From Actinomycetospora sp. NBRC 106375 (GTDB lineage: Bacteria > Actinomycetota > Actinomycetes > Mycobacteriales > Pseudonocardiaceae), in NCBI RefSeq assembly GCF_030269665.1, contig NZ_BSTS01000018.1, positions 62,001 through 126,000 of the forward strand: DNA of 64,000 nucleotides, written 5' to 3'. Position numbers and translations under genes: made by a program. The notes beneath the pieces were generated by a model, which was not told the DNA's origin, searched no databases, and saw nothing but the letters and a program-made list of their open reading frames with translations. Numbering within the stretch: the stretch's first letter is position 1; each line of letters opens with the position of its first letter. Positions 48,385 through 57,533 of the stretch are shown here, one piece after another.

Positions 48385-48900
48385 ATGACCACCACCGAGC
48401 GCACCAGCACCCTCATCACCCAGAACATGATCGAGCAGTTCCTCTACCGCGAGGCCCGGTACCTCGACGACCGCGAGTTCGAGCGCTGGCTCGAGTGCTA
48501 CGCCGACGACGTCGTCTACTGGCTGCCGTGCTGGGACGACCACGACACCCTCACCCAGGACCCCCAGCGCGAGATCTCGCTGATCTACTACCCGAACAAG
48601 GGCGGGCTGGAGGACCGGGTCTTCCGCATCCGCACCGAGCGCTCGAGCGCGACATCGATCCCCGAGCCGCGCACGAGCCACAACCTCACCAATGTCGAGG
48701 TGATCGAGCGCCGTGGCGACCTGGTGGACGTGCGGTTCAACTGGCACACCATGTACTTCCGGTACAAGACCGTCGACCCGTACTACGGGACGTCGTTCTA
48801 CACGATCGACTTCTCCGGGCCGTCGCCGCTGATCCGCCGCAAGACCGTGGTGCTCAAGAACGACTACATCCACCACGTCGTGGACATCTACCACTTCTGA
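48385..48900 (+). CDS. benB: benzoate 1,2-dioxygenase small (beta) subunit
   Basis: A 171-residue cone-fold beta subunit: MIEQFLYREARYLDDREFER, WLECYADDVVYWLPCWDDHD, REISLIYYPNKGGLEDRVFR and TSFYTIDFSGPSPLIRRKTV. It is structural and shapes the active site of the alpha-beta hexamer. ATG 48385 follows AAGGAGG, and the gap to benA is 2 bases, indicating translational coupling. It is followed 13 bp later by the BenC-BenD fusion gene. Together with benA it forms the oxygenase component. Confidence 0.92.
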   Translation: MTTTERTSTLITQNMIEQFLYREARYLDDREFERWLECYADDVVYWLPCWDDHDTLTQDPQREISLIYYPNKGGLEDRVFRIRTERSSATSIPEPRTSHNLTNVEVIERRGDLVDVRFNWHTMYFRYKTVDPYYGTSFYTIDFSGPSPLIRRKTVVLKNDYIHHVVDIYHF

Positions 48901-48913
48901 GGAGGCTCGAGCG

Positions 48914-51559
48914 ATGAGTGCACCCACGCACGACGTCGCCCTGACCTTCGAGGACGGCGTCACCCGCTTCGTGCGGTGCCGCGAAGGTCAGACGGTCATG
49001 GACGCGGCCTACCGGTCGAAGATCAATATTCCGGTGGACTGCAGCGACGGGGCCTGCGGGACGTGCAAGTCCCGCTGGGAGTCCGGCGAGTTCGAGATGG
49101 ACGACTACGTCTCCGACGCCCTCTCGCCGGACGAGGAGGCCGACGGCTACGTCCTGACCTGCAGCATGAGCCCGAAGACGGACCTGGTGCTGCAGATCCC
49201 GACGACCTCGGCGGTCGCCAAGACCAGCGCGGGCAGCTTCACGGCCACCGTCGCCGACGTGGCGCGACTGTCGCGCACGACCATGTCGCTGACGCTGGAC
49301 TGCGACGACCGCGAGAAGCTGGTGTTCCTGCCGGGCCAGTACGTCAACATCGCGGTGCCCGGCACCGACCAGACCCGCTCGTACTCGTTCTCCAGCGCCC
49401 CCAACGCTGAGCAGCTGACCTTCCTGATCAAGCTCTCGCCCGGCGGGGTCATGTCGGACTGGCTGGAGAACTGGGCGTCGGTCGGCGACTCGGTGCAGTT
49501 CACCGGGCCCCACGGCAGCTTCTTCCTGCGCGAGTCCGAGGCGCCGCTGCTGCTGCTCGCGGGCGGCACCGGGCTCGCTCCCATCCTGTCGATCCTGCGC
49601 CGGCTGAAGGCGTCGGGCAGCGAGCGGCCGGTGCACCTGATCTACGGCGCGACCACCGACGACGACGTCGTCGAGCTCGACACCCTCGCCGAGCTCGAGC
49701 AGTCCCTGGACTCGTTCACCTGGGCGCACACCGTCGCCGACGAGAACACGTCCGCCGAACGGCAGGGCTACGTCACCGCGCACACCGAGCCCGAGCACCT
49801 CCACGACGGCGACGCCTCGGTCTACCTGTGCGGGCCGCCGCCCATGGTCGACGCCGTGCGCTCGGACTTCTCCGACCGCGGCTTCGAGCCCGCCGGCTTC
49901 TACTACGAGAAGTTCGCGCTCGCCGCCAAGCCCGACAGCGAGCAGGACGACCTCGAGGCGGCGCAGCCGGAATCGGATGCCGCGACGCCGGACGTCAGCA
50001 CGGTCGAGGGGACGGAAGACCGCGCCGAGCCGGCGGCGCCGGCGGCGGCGGCCGAGGACCTTTCGCGGCGGCTGCTGGGGCGGGTCGTGCTGCCGGGGGG
50101 CGAGCACGCCGACGTCTCCTGGGTGTCCGACGACGACGAGTTGCTGGTGGCCGATGATGCCCGGGGCGTCCTCGGGCAGGACGTCTTCGCCACGAGCGTG
50201 GTCGAGCCGCTGGTCGCGCCCCGCGGGCCGGAGCCGGCCGCCGAGGCCGTCCCGGGCACCGTCACCACCGACGGCTACGAGATCGGCCAGCAGCACCCGT
50301 CCATCCAGGTCTCCGACGCGATCTTCGACGCCCGTCGCGCCCTCGAGCTGGGCGCGCTCGAGCTCACGATCGGCCGGATCACCTCGCAGCAGGTCGCGGG
50401 GTACCGCGTGCTCGCCCAGGCGACGGTGCCCTACGTCGACGTCGAGAACGAGCGCTTCACCGACGCGGCGGCCTACACCGAGTCCAACGCGGCGTTCCAC
50501 GACTACCTGTTCACGCTCACCGGCAACGAGCACCTGCTGCACGCCTACCAGGACCTCGGGGTCGAGGGGCACATGGAGGAGTCGCTGCGCTCGGCGACCT
50601 GGTGCGACCCACGCTGCGCCCAGGACCACCTCGACATCGTCGACGCGTTCTCCTCCGGCGACCGCGACGAGGCCCGCCGGCTGATCTCCGAGCACGCCGA
50701 GCGGTCGAAGGCCACCACGCGGCGGGCCATGGACGAGCGGCTGGCCTCGCGGCGGCCGCGGTTCGTCACGCCGGGCCGCTTCCGCGACCAGGTCGTCGTG
50801 ATCACCGGGGCGGGCCAGGGCATCGGCGAGGCCACCGCGCGGCGCATCCACGCCGAGGGCGGGCTCGTCGTCCTCGCCGATCGCGCCGACACCGTCAAGG
50901 AGCTCGCCGCCGAGCTGACCGAGGACCCGTCCGAGGGCGTCGGCGACGCCGTGGCGGTGATCGCCGACCTGGAGACCTGGGACGGCGCCCGGGCGGTGGT
51001 CGACGCGGCGCTCGAGCAGTTCGGTCGGGTCGACGTCGCCATCCACGGCGTGGGCGGCACGATCTGGGCCAAGCCGTACGACCAGTACACGCCCGACGAG
51101 ATCCAGGCCGAGGTCAACCGGTCGCTGTGGCCCACGCTGTGGTGCTGCCGCGCCGTGGCACCGCACATGATAGAGCGTGGCCGGGGCACGATCGTCAACG
51201 TCTCGTCGAACGCCACCCGGGGCATCCTGCGGGTCCCGTACTCGGCGGCGAAGGGGGGCGTCAACGCCATCACCACCGCGCTGGCGATGGAGCTGGCCCC
51301 GCACGGGGTCCGGGTCGTGGCGACCGCGCCCGGCGGCACCGACGCCCCCGAGCGGAAGACCGCGCGGGGCCCCGGGCCCGCCTCGGACCAGGAGCGGGAG
51401 TGGCGCCACGACATGGTCGAGCAGGTCACCGGGTCGTCGCTGATGAAGCGCTACGGCACGCTCGACGAGCAGGCCTCGGCGCTGGCCTTCGTGGCCTCGC
51501 CCGAGGCGTCCTACATCACCGGCACCGTCCTCCCGGTCGCCGGCGGCGACCTGGGCTGA
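48914..51559 (+). CDS. benC: BenC reductase - FCD sensor domain - BenD diol dehydrogenase fusion
   Basis: One 881-residue open frame with three parts. Residues 1-335 are BenC: a plant-type [2Fe-2S] ferredoxin (C43, C48, C51, C83; CSDGACGTC), FAD motif RSYSFS (155-160) and NAD motifs GGTGLAP (217) and CGPPPM (306). Residues about 340-460 are an acidic linker. Residues about 465-606 resemble an FCD domain, the metal- and ligand-binding half of GntR regulators, with histidines H529, H572 and H594; the usual Asp four residues before H529 is N525. Residues 620-881 are BenD, an SDR with TGAGQGIG (631-638), S764/S765, Y776 and K780. Normally BenC and BenD are separate and FCD is not present. No stop or frameshift interrupts the frame; an ATG follows a GAGG site. 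Confidence 0.9.
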   Translation: MSAPTHDVALTFEDGVTRFVRCREGQTVMDAAYRSKINIPVDCSDGACGTCKSRWESGEFEMDDYVSDALSPDEEADGYVLTCSMSPKTDLVLQIPTTSAVAKTSAGSFTATVADVARLSRTTMSLTLDCDDREKLVFLPGQYVNIAVPGTDQTRSYSFSSAPNAEQLTFLIKLSPGGVMSDWLENWASVGDSVQFTGPHGSFFLRESEAPLLLLAGGTGLAPILSILRRLKASGSERPVHLIYGATTDDDVVELDTLAELEQSLDSFTWAHTVADENTSAERQGYVTAHTEPEHLHDGDASVYLCGPPPMVDAVRSDFSDRGFEPAGFYYEKFALAAKPDSEQDDLEAAQPESDAATPDVSTVEGTEDRAEPAAPAAAAEDLSRRLLGRVVLPGGEHADVSWVSDDDELLVADDARGVLGQDVFATSVVEPLVAPRGPEPAAEAVPGTVTTDGYEIGQQHPSIQVSDAIFDARRALELGALELTIGRITSQQVAGYRVLAQATVPYVDVENERFTDAAAYTESNAAFHDYLFTLTGNEHLLHAYQDLGVEGHMEESLRSATWCDPRCAQDHLDIVDAFSSGDRDEARRLISEHAERSKATTRRAMDERLASRRPRFVTPGRFRDQVVVITGAGQGIGEATARRIHAEGGLVVLADRADTVKELAAELTEDPSEGVGDAVAVIADLETWDGARAVVDAALEQFGRVDVAIHGVGGTIWAKPYDQYTPDEIQAEVNRSLWPTLWCCRAVAPHMIERGRGTIVNVSSNATRGILRVPYSAAKGGVNAITTALAMELAPHGVRVVATAPGGTDAPERKTARGPGPASDQEREWRHDMVEQVTGSSLMKRYGTLDEQASALAFVASPEASYITGTVLPVAGGDLG

Positions 51560-51573
51560 ACGGAGCGCGAGGC

Positions 51574-54315
51574 ATGGCGACGGCGCCGTCACCGGATGCG
51601 GGTGAGGCAGGGCCGCCCGCGTCCGGTGGCACCCGCGCGCTCGACGACCTGCCCCGCGGCCCGCACGAGCGCCAGGAGCTCCGCCGCGCCCTGCACGACC
51701 TGGTCGTGCAGGGACGGGGCACGGTGCTCGTCACCGGCGAGAGCGGGATCGGGAAGTCCCGGCTCCTCGCCCAGGCGTCCGCGGCGGCGCCGGGCCGCGT
51801 GCTCACCGCCGCCGCGGTGGCGTGGGAGACCGACTGCCCGCACGCCGTCGTCGCCCAGCTGCTCGGCGAGGACGTCGCGGCGCTGACCGAGGAGGACCCG
51901 TTCGCCGTCGCCCGGCGCCTCGCCGAGCGGGCCGGGGACGCCCCGGTCGTCCTCGTCGTCGACGACGCCCACTGGTGCGACGAGGCGTCGCTGCGGGCCC
52001 TGTCGACGCTGACGCGGCACCACCGCGACGTCCCCGCGGTCGCCCTGCTCGCGGCCACCCCGGGCCACGGGCCGTCGGCGACCGCGGAGCTGGTGCGGCG
52101 CACGGCGGACGCCGTCGTGCCGCTCGGACCGCTGACCTCCCGTGACCTCGAGGAGCTGTGTGCCGACCGGGGGCGCCCGCTCCCGCCGTGGCTGACCGAG
52201 CGCCTCCGGCGCCACACCCAGGGCAACCCGCGCCACGTCCTCGCCCTGCTCGACGAGCTGCCCGCCGAGAGGTGGGACGTCCCCGACCTCCGTCTCCCGG
52301 CCCCCGGCGAGGTCGCCGTCCGCGTCGAGGAGGCCTGCGTCGCCCTCGGCGCCGAGGCCCGGGCACTGGTCGAGACCATCGCGTGCTTCGGCGACCCCGC
52401 CGGCCTCGACGAGGTCGCGCGCACCGCCGGTCTCGACGACGTCCTGCGCCCGCTCAGCGAGGCCGCCCGGCACGGCCTCGTCACCCGCTTCGGCGGGCGG
52501 TCGCTGCCCGTCGTGGGACCGACCGATCCGATGATCCGTGCCGCGGTGCTGGACCTCGTGGGCCCGCACGAGGCCGCGGCGATCCGCCGGCGCGCCGCCG
52601 GGATCGTCGCCGAACCGCACCGTCGCCTCGCCCTGCTCGCGGCCGCGACGCCGGGCCCCGACGTCGCCCTGGCCGACCAGCTCGCCGAGCTGTCCCGGAC
52701 GAAGACCACCGAGGGCGCCTGGTCCGACGCCGCGGACGCGCTGCTCGAGGCGAGCCGGCTCACCGACCGCCACGACGACCGCGAGCTGCTGCTCATCCGC
52801 GCCGTCGACGCCATGATCGGCGCGGGCGCGGTCTTCGAGGCCGAGGCCATGATCCCGGCGATCGAGAACCTGCTCGACACCGCGATCCGCAACTCGGTGC
52901 TCGGCTACCTCGCCATCCAGCTCGGCCGCGCCGAGCAGGCCGACCGGGCTCTCGGCCGCGCGTGGGAGCTCCGCGATCCCGCAAGCGACCCCGACACGGC
53001 CGCGTGGGTCTGTCAGCGACGCGTGCTGGACGCGCTGCTCCGCGGTGGCGGGCAGGAGCTCGTCGACTGGGCCGACCGCGCCGTCGACCTCGTCGGCGCG
53101 GACCACCCGGCGGCGGTCGAGGCGCTGGCCATGCGCGGCCTGGGGACCGCCGCCGCCGGCCGTCCCCGGGAGGGCCTCGCCGAGTACCGCGCGATGGTGA
53201 GCCGCATCGGTGGGGGCGCGCAGCTCCAGCGGGTCACCATGGGTCACGGCTGGCTCCACCTCGTCCTCGGCGAGCTCGACGAGGCCCGCGCCGAGCTGGA
53301 GAGCGCCATCCCCACGACCACCCTCGGCGGCTCCTCCCGGATCTCGCTGTGGGCGTCCGGCTGGCTCGCCCGCGTCCACTTCCTCGCCGGCGACTGGGAC
53401 CTCGCGCTCCGCGCGGTCGCCCAGGGTCTGCGACGCGCCGAGCGCAGCGGGATCGTCATCGTGACCCCGCTGCTCGCCTGGACCGCCGCCCAGATCCACG
53501 GCCTGCGCGGCGACCACGAACGGGCGGAACGCGTGCTGCGCGACGCCGACAGCGGTGCCGACGACTACGAGATCATGGCGGTGCCGCGCCGCCTGGCCCG
53601 CGCGTCGACGGCCGAGGTGCGCGCCGACTACGGCGCGGTCGTCCGGGCCCTCGCCCCCCTCGACGCCGACGAGGACACCGCGGTCTCCCAGCCCGGCTGG
53701 TGGCCCTGGCGTGACGTCTACGCCAACGCGCTCGTCCTCGAGGGCCACCTCGACGAGGCCGACGAGTTCCTCACCCGCCACGAGCAGCGCGCCTCCGAGC
53801 AGCACAACCACGCCGAGGTCGCCCGGCTCGCCTGGGCCCGCGGCCGCCTCCACACCGCCCGCGGTGACCTCGACGCGGCCCGCGCGGCGTTCGAGGCGTC
53901 CATCGCCTCCCTCGACACCCAACCCCTGCGCTGGGACCGCGCCCGCGCGCACTTCGCCTACGGGCAGTCGCTGCGTCGCCTGGCCCAGCGCCGCGAGGCC
54001 GACACGATCCTGTCCACGGCGCGCGAGCTCTTCGGAGCCCTCGGCGCGAGCAGCTACGTCGCCCGCTGCGACCGGGAGCTGCGCGCGGGCGGGGTGCACC
54101 AGAGCCGCCCGGAGCGCGGCGCCCAGGACCTCACCGCCCAGGAGGTCGCGGTCGTCGACCTCGTCGCTCGGGGCCTGTCGAACAAGGACGCCGCCGCGGA
54201 GCTCCACGTGTCCCCCAAGACCGTGCAGTACCACCTCACCCGGATCTTCACGAAGCTCGGCGTCCGCTCACGCGCCGAGCTCGCGGGGCTCCAGCGCCCA
54301 CGAGGAGAACCGTGA
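51574..54315 (+). CDS. large LuxR-family ATPase regulator, probable ben activator
   Basis: A 913-residue LAL-type regulator. The N-terminal ATPase has Walker A GESGIGKS (near residue 55) and Walker B VVLVVDDAHWCDEAS (near 126). The middle 500 residues are TPR-like helical repeats. The C-terminal LuxR helix-turn-helix is at about 848-905 (LTAQEVAVVDLVARGLSNKD, AAAELHVSPKTVQYHLTRIF, KLGVRSRAEL). It begins 14 bp after the fused benCD gene and is co-oriented, so it most likely regulates the ben operon in response to an effector such as benzoate (inference). Its last bases overlap the start of the isomerase gene (GTGA). Confidence 0.88.
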   Translation: MATAPSPDAGEAGPPASGGTRALDDLPRGPHERQELRRALHDLVVQGRGTVLVTGESGIGKSRLLAQASAAAPGRVLTAAAVAWETDCPHAVVAQLLGEDVAALTEEDPFAVARRLAERAGDAPVVLVVDDAHWCDEASLRALSTLTRHHRDVPAVALLAATPGHGPSATAELVRRTADAVVPLGPLTSRDLEELCADRGRPLPPWLTERLRRHTQGNPRHVLALLDELPAERWDVPDLRLPAPGEVAVRVEEACVALGAEARALVETIACFGDPAGLDEVARTAGLDDVLRPLSEAARHGLVTRFGGRSLPVVGPTDPMIRAAVLDLVGPHEAAAIRRRAAGIVAEPHRRLALLAAATPGPDVALADQLAELSRTKTTEGAWSDAADALLEASRLTDRHDDRELLLIRAVDAMIGAGAVFEAEAMIPAIENLLDTAIRNSVLGYLAIQLGRAEQADRALGRAWELRDPASDPDTAAWVCQRRVLDALLRGGGQELVDWADRAVDLVGADHPAAVEALAMRGLGTAAAGRPREGLAEYRAMVSRIGGGAQLQRVTMGHGWLHLVLGELDEARAELESAIPTTTLGGSSRISLWASGWLARVHFLAGDWDLALRAVAQGLRRAERSGIVIVTPLLAWTAAQIHGLRGDHERAERVLRDADSGADDYEIMAVPRRLARASTAEVRADYGAVVRALAPLDADEDTAVSQPGWWPWRDVYANALVLEGHLDEADEFLTRHEQRASEQHNHAEVARLAWARGRLHTARGDLDAARAAFEASIASLDTQPLRWDRARAHFAYGQSLRRLAQRREADTILSTARELFGALGASSYVARCDRELRAGGVHQSRPERGAQDLTAQEVAVVDLVARGLSNKDAAAELHVSPKTVQYHLTRIFTKLGVRSRAELAGLQRPRGEP

Positions 54316-55019
54316 AGGACCTCCGCAGCCTGACCAGCGACCTCAACGTGCTGCAGCGCGAGACGGGCATGGCGATGGCGACCATCGCCAGCCTCACCGA
54401 CGACGAGCTCGCCCGGCCCACCCACTGCGAGGGCTGGACCCGGGCGCACCTCATCGCTCACCTGGCGCTCGACGCCGACGCGATGACGAACCTCGTCACC
54501 TGGGCCGTCACCGGCCAGGAGACGCTGGCCTACGCGTCGCGGGAGGAGCGCGACACCGACATCGAGGCCACCGCCACGCTGTCAGCCCCGGAGCTGGTGA
54601 CGACCCTGGAACAGGCCGACGGGCGTCTGCTGGCGGCGTTCCGGTCGCTCCGGAACGGGGTGCAGGTCGAGACGGTGCCGACCCTCTTCAGCGGCGACGT
54701 CGCCGTGTTCTCGCTGCCGGCCCGGCGCACCACCGAGGTCGTCGTCCACCACGACGACCTCGACACCACGTGGGAATGGCACGAGGCCGACCCGGACGCG
54801 ACCCTCGACGCCATCGAGGTCTGCGTGCACCGCCTGCGGACACATCCCGACTCCCCCGGCCTCCGGATCGTCGCCCGCGAGGGCGAGGAGTGGACCGTCG
54901 GCGACGGCTCCTTCCGGGTCGAGGGCTACTACGAGGCGCTGCTGCCGTTCCTGGCGCGACAACAGGTGGAGGACGGCCTGCGGTACGACGGCGAGCTGCC
55001 GGCGCTGCCCGCGTGGTGA
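54312..55019 (+). CDS. mycothiol-dependent maleylpyruvate isomerase-family protein
   Basis: A 235-residue DinB-fold protein: DLNVLQRETGMAMATIASLT, ELARPTHCEGWTRAHLIAHL, ALDADAMTNLVTWAVTG and a VVVHHDDLDTTWEWHEAD block. Helix-bundle histidines (in GWTRAHLIAHL and HHDD) would bind a divalent metal and mycothiol. Members isomerise maleylpyruvate to fumarylpyruvate in the gentisate pathway or serve as general mycothiol transferases. The GTG overlaps the LuxR stop, so it is the last gene of the ben transcript. No gentisate dioxygenase is present, so its exact role is open. Confidence 0.82.
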   Translation: MKDLRSLTSDLNVLQRETGMAMATIASLTDDELARPTHCEGWTRAHLIAHLALDADAMTNLVTWAVTGQETLAYASREERDTDIEATATLSAPELVTTLEQADGRLLAAFRSLRNGVQVETVPTLFSGDVAVFSLPARRTTEVVVHHDDLDTTWEWHEADPDATLDAIEVCVHRLRTHPDSPGLRIVAREGEEWTVGDGSFRVEGYYEALLPFLARQQVEDGLRYDGELPALPAW

Positions 55020-55059
55020 GCGTCGACGGCGGTTGCCGGGAGGCCGCCGGCCGGTATCG

Positions 55060-55416
55060 CTACGCGTCGCCGGGACGGCCCCGCGGGGGACAGTCCTGGT
55101 CGAGGACGGTCTCGATCCGCCGACCCGCGGCGGCGAGGGACCGCTGCTGCGCGGGCGTCAGCGGCTCCACCACGTAGTGCCGGACGGCCTCGACGTGACC
55201 CGGTGCGGCGGCCTCGACAACAGCCCGCCCCTCGTCGGTGAGCTCGGCGACCGTCACGCGCCCGTCGTCGCGGTCGGGACGCCGCACGATCCAGCCGCGC
55301 GCCTCGCAGCGCTTCACGACGTTCGAGAGCCGTGACGGGGACCCGTTCGCCAACCGGGCGAGCTCGCCCATCGCCAGGACGGACCCGGGCTCCATCGACA
55401 GCGAGCTCAGCACCAT
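55060..55416 (-). pseudogene. MarR family regulator, N-terminally truncated
   Basis: The frame encodes the winged-helix part of a MarR protein: AMGELARLANGSPSRLSNVV, KRCEARGWIVRRPDRDDGRV, TVAELTDEGRAVVEAAAPGH and VEAVRHYVVEPLTPAQQRSL. The first helix (about 40 residues) is missing; from ATG 55416 it would give 118 residues against a usual 150. Directly beyond the lost end lies an MFS remnant on the other strand, marking a deletion junction near 55440-55485. Confidence 0.6.
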
Positions 55417-55479
55417 GTGCTCGATCGGGATGGGCGCGTCGTTCGTTCCCCGCGACGGCCGCCGCCACCGCAGCTGTGC

Positions 55480-55766
55480 CCGGACATCAGGCGGGCGTGG
55501 CCTCCGGCCTGGTGAACACCAGCCGTCAGGTCGGCGGCGCCCTCGGGCTCGCCGCCCTCGCGAGCGTCGCCGCCGCGGGACTCGGTCCCCGTCCCACGCT
55601 GACCGCCATCGCCGAGGGCGACCGGCACGCCCTCCTGCTCTGCGCCGCACTCGCCGCCGTCGGGGCGCTGCTCGCGCTGGCCCTCGACCCGCTCGGTCGA
55701 CGTCTCCGCACGCCCGTCACCACCGCCCGCGGCGACACGCGCGCCCCGGTGGGGAGCGCCCGATGA
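55480..55766 (+). pseudogene. MFS (DHA2-type) transporter, C-terminal fragment
   Basis: About 93 codons encode AGVASGLVNTSRQVGGALGL and ALASVAAAGLG, then a last helix LLLCAALAAVGALLALALDP. This is the end of a 14-TM drug-transporter-type MFS protein. The rest is missing at a junction with the truncated marR. Its stop overlaps the ATG of the broken LLM oxidoreductase gene. Confidence 0.6.
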
Positions 55767-56460
55767 GCGCGCCACGCTTCGGCGTCTTCCTCAGCCCCGA
55801 CGCCGCGACGCTCCGCGACCTGCGGGACGACGTCGCGGTGGCGGAAGCGGCCGGCTTCGACCTCGGCCTGGGCGGCGGCCACGGCTGGGACCGCATCCAC
55901 GGACTCGGCGGGCCACGCCGCACCCCCGCCGAGACCGTCACCTCGCTCGCCGACGCCGTCGACGTGCTGCACACCCTGTGGGTCCCGGGGCGGACCGCGG
56001 CGGCACCTTCCCGCTGCGGGGCGTCGCCACCGGACCCGGCCCGGCCCACCCCATCGGCATCTGGCTGGGCGCCCGAGGACCCCGGATGCTGCAGCTCCTC
56101 GGCGCGAAGGCCGACGGGTGGATCGTGCCGCTCGGGACCGACGTCGCCTCCGTCCGGGACGGGAACGACCGCATCGACGCCGCGGCACGCGCGGCCGGCC
56201 GGGATCCCGCTGTCATCGAGCGGGTGATCCAGCCCGTCGGCGTCCTCGACCAGCACGCCCCACCCCTGCGGTGGGACGGCACGCCCCCGACCACGGGCCT
56301 GCGCGCGACTGCCGACGACTGGGTCCGCCTGCTGGTCGAGCTCGCCACCCGGTGGCGCGCCGACGCGGTCAACCTCATCCCGCAGCAGCCTGGTCGCGAC
56401 CACCTGCAGCACTTCGCCGACGACGTGATCCCGCGCGTCCGCGACGAGGTCGGCGGGTGA
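55763..56460 (+). pseudogene. LLM class flavin (F420?) oxidoreductase with internal deletion and frameshift
   Basis: From ATG 55763, overlapping the MFS stop, the protein begins RFGVFLSPDAATLRDLRDDV and AVAEAAGFDLGLGGGHGWDR, joining the first strand of the luciferase-like barrel directly to a later loop, so a large segment is missing. Near 55990 the frame must shift to continue HPIGIWLGARGPRMLQLLGA and KADGWIVPLGT to the end at 56460. It is therefore doubly broken. Intact members use FMN or F420 to oxidise diverse substrates. Confidence 0.62.
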
Positions 56461-56654
56461 CACCTCCGTGTCGCCATCCGGCGGACGCGTCCCCCCCCCG
56501 CGGACCGAGAAGGCGGGTTCGCCGGACGACGAGGTGAAGTCCTGGTTGGATTCCGGCGAGAAATGAACCCAGTGAGCGACTTGTGCGGAAACCGGCCCGA
56601 AAGGGCGTTCGGCACGAGCCGGGGGCCATTCTCGCCGAAGAGAGGTTCCTGCTC

Positions 56655-57449
56655 GTGAGCATTCCACGAAAGGTCGCCGGTGTGCTGGTCTCGGGAGCCG
56701 CCGTGCTGGCGTTGACCGGGATCAGCGCGGGGGCGGCCCAGGCCGCCGAGCCGATCGCCACCATTCCCGACCTGACCGGCCAGTCGACCTCGGTCCGGCT
56801 GGACTCCGGGTTCACCGACGCGCTGCAATCGCTGCAGGTCACCCCTGGCACGGTCGGCGACGCCACCATCTCCGACGGCAGCGCCCGCTTCCCGATCACC
56901 GGAGGCAACGTCACCGTCTACGCACCGGGTGCCGTCGATCCCTACGTCCAGGGACGCATCGAGCACCAGGGCAGCGGGCTGAGCCTGACCAAGGGCGACA
57001 CCACGGTCGAGCTCACCAACTTCGTGATCGACCCCGGCAACCCCGCGACCCTGTCGGGCAAGGTCACCGCCAACGGACAGACCGTCGCCGAGTCGACCGT
57101 GCTGTTCGACCTCGACGGCTCCACCCTGCAGCCGATCCAGACCGACATGAACGCCGGCACCGCGACCTTGACCGGTACCACCGTGCGGCTCAACGACGGT
57201 GCGGCGATGGCGCTGAACCAGGCGTTCTCCACCGACGCGATCCAGGGTGGGCTGACCATCGGGATCGCCACGATCGTGGTCAACCTTCCCGGTCAGATGC
57301 CCGACATGCCCCAGGGCGGGGTGGAGACCGGCGGCGGCGCCACGGCCGGCGGCCCGGACTCCGCACTGATCGCGGCCGGTGGGCTGGCCCTGCTGGCCGC
57401 GGGTGGCACGGCGCTCGTGGCCCGGCGACGCGGAGCAGCCCGCCGCTGA
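56655..57449 (+). CDS. secreted surface protein with C-terminal anchor-like region
   Basis: A 264-residue secreted protein. A signal peptide (KVAGVLVSGAAVLALTGISA) precedes a cleavage site near AQAAEP. About 190 beta-rich residues follow with repeated glycine/threonine strands (TPGTVGDATISDGSARFPIT, GKVTANGQTVAESTVLFDLD). The end has GGVETGGGATAGG, a hydrophobic helix (ALIAAGGLALLAAGGTALVA) and RRRG, the layout of a cell-wall sorting signal, although a canonical LPxTG is not present; VETG may serve as the sortase motif. The GTG start at 56655 follows AGAGG. A strong hairpin and a sortase gene follow downstream. Confidence 0.72.
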   Translation: MSIPRKVAGVLVSGAAVLALTGISAGAAQAAEPIATIPDLTGQSTSVRLDSGFTDALQSLQVTPGTVGDATISDGSARFPITGGNVTVYAPGAVDPYVQGRIEHQGSGLSLTKGDTTVELTNFVIDPGNPATLSGKVTANGQTVAESTVLFDLDGSTLQPIQTDMNAGTATLTGTTVRLNDGAAMALNQAFSTDAIQGGLTIGIATIVVNLPGQMPDMPQGGVETGGGATAGGPDSALIAAGGLALLAAGGTALVARRRGAARR

Positions 57450-57470
57450 CATCGGTCCACGAACTCCCGA

Positions 57471-57509
57471 CCGTCCCACCCCGGAGACCCTCGTCCCGGG
57501 GTGGGACGG
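57471..57509 (+). terminator. 14-bp-stem hairpin between surface protein and sortase genes
   Basis: Arms 57471-57484 and 57496-57509 are perfect reverse complements (CCGTCCCACCCCGG and its complement) with an 11-base loop. It would stop or attenuate transcription after the surface-protein gene while allowing some read-through into the sortase gene 25 bp later. Confidence 0.75.
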
Positions 57510-57533
57510 TCGCCGTCATGGGAGGAACCCACG

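Noticed and set aside
45109..48900. A 1263-codon open frame on the plus strand across the cyclase gene, benA and benB
   Set aside because: Only its last 171 codons (benB) show protein similarity. The rest is an arginine/proline-rich shadow frame of real genes, typical of very high GC DNA.
50602..51573. Long plus-strand extension of the LuxR reading frame upstream into the fused ben gene
   Set aside because: The sequence before the ATG at 51574 is low-complexity arginine/glycine-rich and lies in another frame of the benD part. The LuxR homology starts after 51574.
48854..51592. A 912-codon minus-strand frame antisense to the BenC-FCD-BenD gene
   Set aside because: It has no domain, no ribosome-binding site and an arginine/valine/glycine-skewed composition. 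It is an antisense shadow of strong GC3 bias.
51589..54234. An 881-codon minus-strand frame antisense to the LuxR gene
   Set aside because: Same reason: a compositional shadow of a gene with clear Walker and HTH motifs on the other strand.
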